Of a DNA stretch of 37,541 bases, positions 5,580 to 11,962 are shown in pieces; within the stretch, counting starts at the first letter, position 1; every line of letters starts with the position of its first letter. This DNA is from a virus: IMG/VR virus record IMGVR_UViG_3300049791_000034, positions 1-37,541 of that record. The stretch is one strand, 5' to 3'. The notes beneath the pieces are model-generated. The model ran no database searches. It was not told the DNA's origin and worked only from the letters and a program-made list of their open reading frames with translations. The position numbers and the translations under genes were made by a program.

Positions 5580-5947
5580 AAGCAACCCATTTAATTACAG
5601 ATGTTCACAGAACTACTTTTATGCCTTATTATCATGGCATCAAGTTTAAGTATAAATCTGATTGCATTTCATTATTAGGCTTTACAGATTGTTCTAATTT
5701 CTTAAGAAAACGTTTTATATCTAAAGAGCAGTTTGAGTTATTAGTTAAATATAATTCAGAATATGATTGTAGTAGTACTAATACGGTAGGTGAGCCGGCA
5801 GACTTTGATAAGGAATATCTTATAAGATATAATGCAGGGTTATTACAATTGATTTTAGGTAAAGAATTTAAGTTAGTGCCTGTTCGTTTTAGATCAAAGA
5901 TAGTTAACGAGCAAATATTTACCCAAAAGAGAATAAACAACAATTAA
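5576..5947 (+). CDS. Hypothetical protein, 123 aa
   Basis: Unrecognised soluble protein. Its start overlaps the preceding gene by ATGA. Features are a region LGFTDCSNFLRKRFISKEQFELL that could be a winged or helix-turn-helix fold, and a basic C-terminus (RFRSKIVNEQIFTQKR). It is the last gene before the gap that separates the accessory early genes from the recombination block. Confidence 0.7.
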   Translation: MKATHLITDVHRTTFMPYYHGIKFKYKSDCISLLGFTDCSNFLRKRFISKEQFELLVKYNSEYDCSSTNTVGEPADFDKEYLIRYNAGLLQLILGKEFKLVPVRFRSKIVNEQIFTQKRINNN

Positions 5948-5952
5948 GGTAA

Positions 5953-6027
5953 ACAAAAAAGCCCTACTTAAATAGAGCTTATCTGTGTCGAAAGTTTGCA
6001 ATACAAATGGAAATAAGACTACAACAA
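5953..6027 (-). ncRNA. Candidate small RNA 1, antisense orientation to the early operon
   Basis: A leftward promoter (CAA 6062-6064 and CAAAAATA 6034-6041 on plus; that is TTG-N20-TATTTTTG on minus) is followed after about 55 bp by an intrinsic terminator. In the minus-strand RNA the stem AAGCTCTA/TAGGGCTT (5980-5973/5966-5959) pairs fully with one U-G pair and is followed by six U; in plus RNA the same stem has a C-A mismatch and no U-run. So the hairpin was shaped for leftward RNA. There is no ORF of note inside. The RNA would be about 75 nt and lies just upstream of and divergent from the ERF gene. Confidence 0.6.
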
Positions 6028-6033
6028 TCGGGA

Positions 6034-6064
6034 CAAAAATAATAATAATTTAATAAAAACACAA
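6034..6064 (-). promoter_or_regulatory. Promoter of candidate small RNA 1
   Basis: On the minus strand TTG (6064-6062), a 20-bp spacer and TATTTTTG (6041-6034) match the Bacteroidetes consensus exactly. The -33 element touches the ERF start codon at 6065, so this promoter would fire away from the recombination block. Confidence 0.65.
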
Positions 6065-6613
6065 ATGGAAAATTTAGTCAATATACAAAACGAGTTAAAA
6101 GTGCCTAAAGGAAACTTTAACTCATTCGGAAAATACAAGTATAGAAGTGCTGAGGATATTTTAGAAGCCGTTAAGCCATTGCTTTTAAAATACAACTGCA
6201 CCCTTACTTTAACCGACAGCTTAGTGTTACTTGGCACTAAAGTTTATTTACAGTCTACTGCTCAAATATTTGATGGTAAAACTATTAATAGTTCTAATGG
6301 ACACGCAGAAACTAGCGAACATAAAGGAATGAGTGCTGAACAAACAACCGGAACGGCATCGAGTTACGCTCGTAAATATGCGCTTAATGGTTTATTCTTA
6401 ATTGATGAAACTCAACAGGATGCTGATAACGAAACCGTTAAACCAAAAGATAATTCTATTGAAAACAAGGTAGTTGCTGCTAAACTATCTATTGATAAAG
6501 CAACCGATAACACTACGTTAAACGCTATTTGGAATACGTTTTCCGCAAAAATAAAAGCAGATACTGAAATAATAGAGTATATAAAAACAATCAGACAAAA
6601 TAAAGGAATTTAA
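6065..6613 (+). CDS. ERF-family single-strand annealing protein
   Basis: Recombinase that anneals complementary single strands during phage recombination and genome circularisation. The 182-residue protein carries the ERF superfamily signature GxSxxQxxGxxxSYxxxYxL at residues 88-107 (GMSAEQTTGTASSYARKYAL), followed by the usual LFLIDETQQDAD. The N-terminus (NSFGKYKYRSAEDILEAVKPLL) also fits the family. The C-terminal 60 residues are variable, as usual. It heads a recombination block with Gp157-like, NinB-like and NinG proteins; the RecB-like nuclease at 13174 may be its exonuclease partner. Confidence 0.92.
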   Translation: MENLVNIQNELKVPKGNFNSFGKYKYRSAEDILEAVKPLLLKYNCTLTLTDSLVLLGTKVYLQSTAQIFDGKTINSSNGHAETSEHKGMSAEQTTGTASSYARKYALNGLFLIDETQQDADNETVKPKDNSIENKVVAAKLSIDKATDNTTLNAIWNTFSAKIKADTEIIEYIKTIRQNKGI

Positions 6614-6625
6614 AAATTAGAAATC

Positions 6626-7123
6626 ATGAAAAAATCAATATACGAAATAGAGGTTAAGCACTTACAATTAGCTGAAACCTTAGAAGAAAACGGAGGGGAA
6701 CTTACTCCAGAACTTGAACTTGAATTAGCTATTAATCAAGAAGAACTACAAACTAAAGGCGTTGCCTATTCATTTGTTATAAAGGATTTAACTTTTTTAA
6801 TTGCTCAAATTGATAGTGAATTAAAACGTTTAACCGACCTAAAGAAAGCTAAACAGAAAGCTATTGACCGTTTAGAAAACAGTTTATCTACTGCTATGCA
6901 AATCTTTGAAGTTGAGAAAATTGAAACTCCAATGGTTAAAATATCATTCAGAAATAGCGAAACAGTTGAGGTTTACGATATGGCACTACTTGACAGAGAA
7001 TATACCAAAGTATCTGATCCGGTTGTAAGTGCCGATAAAGTTAAAATCAAAGAAGCATTAAAACGAGGTGAGCAGGTTGTAGGAGCTGTTTTACAAACTA
7101 ACAAAAATATCCAAATCAAATAG
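6626..7123 (+). CDS. Gp157-like (Siphovir_Gp157) protein
   Basis: A 165-residue protein of the siphovirus Gp157 type: N-terminal helix SIYEIEVKHLQLAETLEENG, a long coiled coil with ELQTKGVAYSFVIKDL and ELKRLTDLKKAKQKAIDRLE (residues 40-90), then a beta-rich end with the typical ETPMVKISFRNSETVEV. The family accompanies phage recombination genes and its biochemical role is not settled; some members were described in phage-resistance contexts. The gene directly follows erf. Confidence 0.82.
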   Translation: MKKSIYEIEVKHLQLAETLEENGGELTPELELELAINQEELQTKGVAYSFVIKDLTFLIAQIDSELKRLTDLKKAKQKAIDRLENSLSTAMQIFEVEKIETPMVKISFRNSETVEVYDMALLDREYTKVSDPVVSADKVKIKEALKRGEQVVGAVLQTNKNIQIK

Positions 7124-7124
7124 T

Positions 7125-7487
7125 ATGGAGCTTATCTATAACTCAAACGTTTCTGATAACGGTAAACTTGTTAAATATGTAAGCGAACAAATAGCAAAGG
7201 ATTTAAAAGGGTTTATCGGCAAAAACATAACAATCACTATAACGGATGAAGTTAGCAGAACGGCAAAACAGAATCGGTTATGGTGGTTGTATATGACTAT
7301 TATCTCAAAGGAAACAGGTTATACAAAAGAAGAAATGCACGAGATAGCTAAATCCAAATTTATACCCTTTTCAAAATCTACTACCGACCTATCTCAAAAA
7401 GAGTTTTCCGATGCTGTAAATGAGTTAAAAGTATGGTCTGCAAGTTATCTAAACGCAATACTACCCGATGAACCTAAAACCGATTAA
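7125..7487 (+). CDS. NinB-like recombination protein
   Basis: The protein (120 residues) shows the pattern of the NinB/YbcN and related phage recombination proteins: a beta-rich N-terminus, then TAKQNRLWWLYMTIISKETG, YTKEEMHEIAKSKFIPF, and a C-terminal LSQKEFSDAVNELKVWSASYL followed by LP. Lambda NinB (Orf) mediates loading onto SSB-coated single-stranded DNA. Here it lies between gp157-like and ninG, and its 3' end overlaps ninG by 20 bases. Confidence 0.7.
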   Translation: MELIYNSNVSDNGKLVKYVSEQIAKDLKGFIGKNITITITDEVSRTAKQNRLWWLYMTIISKETGYTKEEMHEIAKSKFIPFSKSTTDLSQKEFSDAVNELKVWSASYLNAILPDEPKTD

Positions 7488-8067
7488 GCCTAAAAAGGAT
7501 AAAAAATGTGGTTACTTAAAATGCCATCTTAATAATGGTTGGTTTACTCCTAACCCCTGGAGATTTAACCAAAAAACACACGATAACATTGAGTGTGCTA
7601 TTGGATATGTAAACCAACAAGAAGAAAAGAAAGCGGCTAAAGATTGGAGCAAAGAAAAGGAAATAATAAAAACTAAACTCAAATCTCATTCTGAATACCT
7701 TAAGGACTTAGAAAAAATATTTAATGAGTTTATACGGTTAAGAGATAAAGACAATCCCTGTATCAGTTGTGGAACTACTAAAGACGTTCAATATCATGCC
7801 GGACATTATTTTTCAGTAGGAGCTTATCCAAATCTAAGATTTAACGAAGATAATGTACATAAGCAATGTGGAATGAACTGCAACAAACAAAAGCATGGGA
7901 ACATTATTGAATACACTCCTAAGTTACTTCAAAAAATAGGATTACAACGATTTGAAAAATTGGCAGAATTGAAAAACCAAGTATTAAAACTCACTATTTA
8001 CGAGATCACAGAATTAAAAATAAATTATAAACTAAAAATAAAAGAACTGAAAAATGGTGAAAATTGA
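7468..8067 (+). CDS. ninG: NinG/Rap recombination protein
   Basis: NinG (Rap) is a structure-specific endonuclease acting on recombination intermediates in lambda. The 199-residue protein shows the family core: FIRLRDKDNPCISCGT (residues 88-103), YHAGHYFSVGAYPNLRFNED (109-128), NVHKQCGMNCNKQKHGN (129-145) and a helical C-terminus. The zinc cysteines C98/C101 and C134/C138 and the histidines of HAGHY are all present. Length matches lambda NinG (about 200). Confidence 0.93.
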   Translation: MNLKPIKPKKDKKCGYLKCHLNNGWFTPNPWRFNQKTHDNIECAIGYVNQQEEKKAAKDWSKEKEIIKTKLKSHSEYLKDLEKIFNEFIRLRDKDNPCISCGTTKDVQYHAGHYFSVGAYPNLRFNEDNVHKQCGMNCNKQKHGNIIEYTPKLLQKIGLQRFEKLAELKNQVLKLTIYEITELKINYKLKIKELKNGEN

Positions 8068-8578
8068 AATTAAAAATAAATGGACTGGTTCAATTATTTT
8101 TGAATATAGTAAAGAAAATAACACGATAAAAGACACGCTTTTAGAAGCTGTTAAAAATAAGGCTGACTTACAAGGGGCTGACTTACAAGGGGCTTACTTA
8201 CAAGGGGCTGACTTACAAGGGGCTGACTTACAAGGGGCTTACTTACAAGGGGCTGACTTACAAGGGGCTTACTTACAAGGGGCTGACTTACAAGGGGCTT
8301 ACTTACAAGGGGCTTACTTACAAGGGGCTTACTTACAAGGGGTAAAAATTAAAAAAGCTATTGTTTTTTCGGGTCTTTATCATTATGTCGTTATTCCATA
8401 CATCACAGAAGAAGATGAAAAGCGTGTAAAAATGGGTTGTTACGATAGAACATTAGCTGAATGGGAAAATGATTTTTGGAATAACGATTGTGAATTTCCT
8501 AACAATAATTCAGAAAAAAGCAACTTAAGATTAATGGCTTTTGAAACTGCTAAAAAGTGGTTTGAGATAATTAAATAA
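8054..8578 (+). CDS. Pentapeptide-repeat protein with C-terminal domain
   Basis: A 174-residue protein. Residues 37-96 are twelve tandem A(D/Y)LQG pentapeptides, which build a right-handed quadrilateral beta helix; the flanks are a short beta-rich N-terminus and a 78-residue C-terminal domain (VFSGLYHYVVIPYI..., ending LMAFETAKKWFEIIK). Some pentapeptide proteins mimic DNA and inhibit gyrase or DNA-binding enzymes (MfpA, Qnr), but those have more degenerate repeats; here the repeats are almost identical even in DNA. The gene overlaps the end of ninG by 14 bases. A host-enzyme or anti-restriction decoy role is a guess. Confidence 0.8.
   Translation: MVKIEIKNKWTGSIIFEYSKENNTIKDTLLEAVKNKADLQGADLQGAYLQGADLQGADLQGAYLQGADLQGAYLQGADLQGAYLQGAYLQGAYLQGVKIKKAIVFSGLYHYVVIPYITEEDEKRVKMGCYDRTLAEWENDFWNNDCEFPNNNSEKSNLRLMAFETAKKWFEIIK
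8162..8341 (+). repeat. Twelve tandem 15-bp repeats (GCTKACTTACAAGGG)
   Basis: Twelve perfect 15-bp units, differing only at the fourth base (G or T, giving Asp or Tyr). No synonymous change has built up at any of the other 14 positions, so the array is very young or is constantly homogenised by slippage or unequal recombination. Length changes keep the reading frame. Confidence 0.95.
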
Positions 8579-8585
8579 CAAAACA

Positions 8586-8608
8586 GGGGGCGGTATTCTA
8601 TCGCTCCC
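8586..8608 (+). other. Intercistronic hairpin
   Basis: A 7-bp stem, GGGGGCG/CGCTCCC (one G-U pair in plus RNA), closes a nine-base loop in the 45-bp gap between the pentapeptide gene and the HNH gene. No U-run follows, so it is more likely an mRNA-stability or processing element than a terminator. Confidence 0.5.
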
Positions 8609-8623
8609 TTAATCAAAAAAAAT

Positions 8624-9079
8624 ATGGCAAAGGATAGAATTAATGAGTTATGGCTCTTACTTAATAATGTATCGTATGAAGTTAATGATAATTATAAGCT
8701 AGTCTTTTTGAAACCATATCAATATGAGTCTATTCTAAACTATTTATCTGAATTACGAAGATTAAAAGCACTAGACTCAGAGTTGTATCATAGAATAAAA
8801 TCAATATTTAAGCATTCTGCTGACAATTTTTATAAAATAAAAAGGTTAGATTCTGAACAACCACGAACAATAGCACAAAAATTTATAGGTAAAAAGAAGA
8901 TTAGAAACTTCATTTTCAATAGAGATAAAAAGTGTTTACGATGTCATTGTTTAACAAAACTTTCAATAGATCATATAATCCCTATTTCAAAAGGTGGCGA
9001 AAATTCACTCTCTAATTTACAAACACTTTGCAAAAGTTGCAATAGTATAAAAAAAGACACTTACAAAGATTATAGATAA
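8624..9079 (+). CDS. HNH endonuclease
   Basis: A 151-residue protein with a C-terminal HNH domain: FNRDKKCLRCHCL (C104, C107), LSIDHIIPISKGGENSLSNL (D116-H117, N131) and QTLCKSCNSIKK (C136, C139, N140). All metal-binding and catalytic landmarks are present. The N-terminal 90 residues are helical and not recognised. It overlaps the replication initiator start (TAATG), so it is an integral operon member rather than an inserted homing gene; nicking during recombination or packaging-related processing are possible roles. Confidence 0.87.
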   Translation: MAKDRINELWLLLNNVSYEVNDNYKLVFLKPYQYESILNYLSELRRLKALDSELYHRIKSIFKHSADNFYKIKRLDSEQPRTIAQKFIGKKKIRNFIFNRDKKCLRCHCLTKLSIDHIIPISKGGENSLSNLQTLCKSCNSIKKDTYKDYR

Positions 9080-9855
9080 TGGCAAAGGAACTACCCTATT
9101 TCAAATTTTATATTAATGATTGGCTTACCGGAAATGTGACATTATTGGATATGGAAACTCAGGGAGTATTTATAAACGTTTGTGTCCTTTTTTGGAGCCG
9201 AGATTGTGATCTAAAAATTGATGATTTATTTGAAAGATTTAAGAAAAAAGATAGAAAATATTTAGAAAAACTTATAGAAAAAAAAATTATTTGTGTAGAA
9301 AATAAAAATATTTCTATAAAATTTTTAGAAAAACAGCAAGAAAATTTTAAAAAACTTACAGAAACTAATAAAAAAAATGTAGAAAAAAGGTATGAAACTC
9401 AACAAAATCAACATTCTAATTCTACGACTGAAAATGTATCGGTATACAATATAGATAAGATAAGAGAAGATAAGAGTAAAGGAGATAAGAGAAGAGAAGA
9501 TAATAAAGAAAACTACGATTTCATCGAGAAGGATTTTTTAGAAACTTTTAGCACTTGGATAAAATACAAATCTGACCGAAAAGAAAAATATAAATCCATT
9601 GAATCTGAAAAATCATTTTACAATAAACTTTTAAAATTATCAAACAACGATCCGGTAACAGCTTTTGAAATTGTCGAACAGTCAATGGCAAACAACTGGG
9701 CAGGAATATTTGAATTAAAAAATAATAATCAAAATGGAAACCAACAACAAAATACAAACAAGCGCAAAGCCAATCTTGATGAACTTTCTCATCTCACCAA
9801 CCGAGTATTACAACAACCTTTCACCCTCATTAACGATAACTCAGGCAATATCTAG
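9079..9855 (+). CDS. Replication initiator / replisome organiser, O-like
   Basis: The N-terminus LPYFKFYINDWLTGNVTLLD, with METQGVFINVCVLFW, is the winged-helix start seen in phage replication proteins of the DUF1376/replisome-organiser type. A polar linker (residues about 110-150), rich in Asp, Lys and Arg, is encoded by iteron-like GATAAG repeats. The C-terminal part (FLETFSTWIKYKSDRKEKYK ... SMANNWAGIFELK) matches the end region common to these initiators. It would bind the origin and recruit host helicase. No phage helicase or polymerase is encoded. The 3' end is overlapped by the next gene. Confidence 0.8.
   Translation: MAKELPYFKFYINDWLTGNVTLLDMETQGVFINVCVLFWSRDCDLKIDDLFERFKKKDRKYLEKLIEKKIICVENKNISIKFLEKQQENFKKLTETNKKNVEKRYETQQNQHSNSTTENVSVYNIDKIREDKSKGDKRREDNKENYDFIEKDFLETFSTWIKYKSDRKEKYKSIESEKSFYNKLLKLSNNDPVTAFEIVEQSMANNWAGIFELKNNNQNGNQQQNTNKRKANLDELSHLTNRVLQQPFTLINDNSGNI
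9454..9504 (+). repeat. GATAAG iteron-like repeats: candidate origin
   Basis: GATAAG starts at 9454, 9459, 9469 and 9484, with a variant GATAAT at 9499. Three copies are GATAAGAG, and successive starts are 5, 10, 15 and 15 bp apart. The array lies inside the initiator gene, where lambdoid phages carry the origin iterons, and a very AT-rich tract (about 9285-9400) lies just upstream as a possible unwinding region. The same bases encode a low-complexity, charged linker, so codon-level coincidence remains possible. Confidence 0.5.
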
Positions 9856-10504
9856 CAATTTACCATGTATAGGGCAGTTTTCAAAGATTGTAAATAACGG
9901 TGAAATAATGATTAAAGCCTTGCTAGTACACGCTATTACTGACCTTAATCAGTTTTTGAACTTTCAAAACATTATGACCACGCCCCAAATAGCTGAAACG
10001 GCAATAATGATTTTAAACGATTTTAACGCCCTTAAAATAGATGACATAAGGGTTTGCCTATCTAATGGTAAAAAAGGTTACTACGGGGCTTTATTTGGAC
10101 GCATGGACGGTCAAATTATTATGATGTGGTTAGCCCAATATTCAACTGACCGAACAAATGAATTTTTGAGAATTCGAGATTTAGCAGAAAAACAAAGATT
10201 AAACCAAAAAATTGATGTTTCGGAAATAAATCCAGAAGGTCAAAAAAAAGTAATCGAAATTTTAAGCCAATACGCTAAAAAAGTTGATGTCCGAGTCGAA
10301 AAGCCAATTGTTGAAAAAACAGAGGGCCAAAAATTGATACAAAGATTCATGTCACAGTTCGATAAACTTTGGGCTAAAAGAGATTACGAAGCTAATGGAG
10401 GTCGATTTATTAAACGTTATGGTCGTATTATCGGGCAAGTCGAGTACGTTGAATACAAGTTAAATCAAATACAAATAATTAATAAACGGAAATTAGGATA
10501 TTGA
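9734..10504 (+). CDS. Replication-associated hypothetical protein, up to 256 aa
   Basis: Unrecognised by name, but the core resembles proteins that follow replication initiators in Bacteroidetes phages: a segment IAETAIMILNDFNALKIDDI, then VCLSNGKKGYYGALFGRMDGQIIMMWLAQY (pieces within residues 85-138). The C-terminal half is charged and helical. A helicase-loader-like role is an inference from position only. The longest frame overlaps the initiator by 122 bp; later ATGs at 9779 or 9908 may be the true start, and 9908 would remove the overlap while keeping the conserved core. Confidence 0.72.
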   Translation: METNNKIQTSAKPILMNFLISPTEYYNNLSPSLTITQAISSNLPCIGQFSKIVNNGEIMIKALLVHAITDLNQFLNFQNIMTTPQIAETAIMILNDFNALKIDDIRVCLSNGKKGYYGALFGRMDGQIIMMWLAQYSTDRTNEFLRIRDLAEKQRLNQKIDVSEINPEGQKKVIEILSQYAKKVDVRVEKPIVEKTEGQKLIQRFMSQFDKLWAKRDYEANGGRFIKRYGRIIGQVEYVEYKLNQIQIINKRKLGY

Positions 10505-10516
10505 ATAAATAAAGTT

Positions 10517-10524
10517 TACGTTTG
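10517..10524 (+). promoter_or_regulatory. -7 box upstream of candidate small RNA 2
   Basis: TACGTTTG fits TAnnTTTG exactly, 13 bp after the stop of the preceding gene. No TTG lies 19-21 bp upstream (TTAGG at 10493-10497 is the nearest), so promoter strength is uncertain. Confidence 0.5.
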
Positions 10525-10530
10525 CAATCA

Positions 10531-10620
10531 GTTAAGGTATGTAGAGATACCAATTTAAATTAACTAACCTATTAACCGTATGCCGGAGGTACTCTACTAC
10601 CAAAGGCTACGGTTTTTTTA
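10531..10620 (+). ncRNA. Candidate small RNA 2 with complementary (kissing) loops and terminator
   Basis: After the -7 box comes a compact structured RNA. GTTAA (10531-10535)/TTAAC enclose hairpin 1: stem GGTAT/ATACC (10536-10540/10547-10551), loop GTAGAG (10541-10546). The terminator stem AACCGTA-U-GCC/GGC-TACGGTT (10574-10584/10605-10614) is followed by a run of seven T (10613-10619) and encloses hairpin 2: GGTA/TACC (10588-10591/10598-10601), loop CTCTAC (10592-10597). The two six-base loops are perfect complements, so they can kiss within one molecule or between two. It could be a free RNA or an attenuator for the gene at 10634. Confidence 0.65.
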
Positions 10621-10633
10621 TTTTAAAAACATT

Positions 10634-10849
10634 ATGAAACTTTATCGAATTAAAGTAATTGACAGGAAAACTAATGAAGTTTTAGTCGATACGCAAGAGC
10701 GCTCCGGAACAAAAAAAAGACTACAATTAACTTACGCTTCAAGATATAAGTTTCATGAAAACGTAGTAAGTATCGAAATTACCCGATTAACCAGGATGCC
10801 AGGTATTCAATTAAACATTATAGACGCAATACAAAATGGAACAGATTAA
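10634..10849 (+). CDS. Small hypothetical protein, 71 aa
   Basis: I chose ATG 10634 because an upstream in-frame start lies inside the hairpin structure at 10531-10620. The protein is basic and beta-rich (YRIKVIDRKTNEVLVDTQER) with a C-terminal ITRLTRMPGIQLNIIDAI. No family recognised. Being the first gene after a terminator hairpin, its expression may depend on readthrough. It overlaps the IbrB-like gene by 14 bases. Confidence 0.65.
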   Translation: MKLYRIKVIDRKTNEVLVDTQERSGTKKRLQLTYASRYKFHENVVSIEITRLTRMPGIQLNIIDAIQNGTD

Positions 10850-11960
10850 AAATCAAATAACAGAAATGTTAATGAATTTAGAGTTATCAGATAAAATAAA
10901 TTCAATCAATGAAATTAGGGAGCATATACACCAAATGTGTCCATTCAAAAACGAGCCTGTCGATTTTGTGAAATGGGTATTAGCTGAAAATGTAGTAGCT
11001 AATGATTATAACCCAAATAAGGTTGCGCCACCCGAAATGGAATTATTAGAGATTTCAATCATGAATGATGGGTATACTCAGCCGGTTGTTACATTTCCTA
11101 ATGGAGATAAAATAGAGGTTGTCGATGGATTTCACAGAACAAGAGTTAGCAAAGAATCTAAAGTTGTTCGTCAAAGGGTTTTAGGGTATACGCCAACGGT
11201 CATAATTCGTAAAGAGCAAAGCAACAAAAACGACCGTATAGCATCTACGATTAGGCATAACCGGGCAAGGGGTAAGCATCAGGTTGATGCAATGAGTGAA
11301 ATTGTTTTAGAGTTAAAAAACCGTAATTGGAAAAATGAAAGAATAGCAAAAGAACTCGGAATGGATGAAGAAGAGATTTTGAGGCTTTGTCAAATTACAG
11401 GGTTACAGGATATTTTTAAAGATGACGACTTTAGCAAATCGTGGGAGTCATCAGATTCGGTTGCTAATTATGAAACATTAACGGACGACTTATCGGAAGA
11501 GGAAATAGAACATTACCGAACAACAAACACTAACGACCCTGACAGAATATTTCACACATTCGAAAAATGGGAATGCCATAAAGCGGGCTTCTATAGTTCT
11601 AAAAAGGATGGGCTAACAGCTGATCAATGCGAAAAAGTGTATTCTGATTTTTTATCAAATGACGAATTATTTAGAGTTGCTTTACAGGGTGTTTTAGATA
11701 ATTGGGTTAATTCATGCGAGCATTATTTAACCAATAAAGCAATGAATAGAATCGCATGGTTAGGGCAATCATCCGCTTGTTATTCAACCGGAGTCCCATC
11801 TAAGTTTTGTGGCGGTTGGAATCTGTTGGATGAAGATCAGCAAAATAAAGCAAATGAAACGGCTTTGGAATATTTAAATATTTGGATGAAAAAATACAAC
11901 AGACCTGAGTTAACAATGGAAGAGGCGTTATCAATCGGTAGACAAGTAAATATTTATTAA
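10836..11960 (+). CDS. IbrB-like ParB-domain protein
   Basis: A 374-residue protein with an N-terminal ParB/Srx-type domain: KVAPPEMELLEISIMNDGYT (about 62-81), VVDGFHRTRV (95-104), and the ParB arginine box IRHNRARGKH (139-148). A helix-turn-helix follows (NERIAKELGMDEEEILRL). It is not a partition protein: no ParA and no parS array are seen. The next gene, three bases downstream, encodes the PAPS-reductase-fold partner, the arrangement known from the ibrA/ibrB pair of E. coli prophages, which raises expression of immunoglobulin-binding (eib) genes. The biochemical role in phages is unsettled. Confidence 0.82.
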   Translation: MEQIKNQITEMLMNLELSDKINSINEIREHIHQMCPFKNEPVDFVKWVLAENVVANDYNPNKVAPPEMELLEISIMNDGYTQPVVTFPNGDKIEVVDGFHRTRVSKESKVVRQRVLGYTPTVIIRKEQSNKNDRIASTIRHNRARGKHQVDAMSEIVLELKNRNWKNERIAKELGMDEEEILRLCQITGLQDIFKDDDFSKSWESSDSVANYETLTDDLSEEEIEHYRTTNTNDPDRIFHTFEKWECHKAGFYSSKKDGLTADQCEKVYSDFLSNDELFRVALQGVLDNWVNSCEHYLTNKAMNRIAWLGQSSACYSTGVPSKFCGGWNLLDEDQQNKANETALEYLNIWMKKYNRPELTMEEALSIGRQVNIY

Positions 11961-11962
11961 TT

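Noticed and set aside
8162-8341. Tandem repeats that could be taken for a CRISPR array
   Set aside because: Units are 15 bp, contiguous without spacers, and encode in-frame pentapeptides; no cas gene is present.
8624-9079. HNH gene as an inserted homing endonuclease
   Set aside because: It is joined to the next gene by TAATG, its neighbours are intact, and there is no intron or duplicated border.
10580-10633. Upstream start for the small gene at 10634
   Set aside because: It would start within the terminator stem at 10574-10614; ATG 10634 follows the U-run.
10836-11960. ParB-like gene as evidence for a plasmid partition system
   Set aside because: There is no ParA partner or parS-like repeat cluster, and the adjacent PAPS-reductase-fold gene fits the ibrB/ibrA pair instead.
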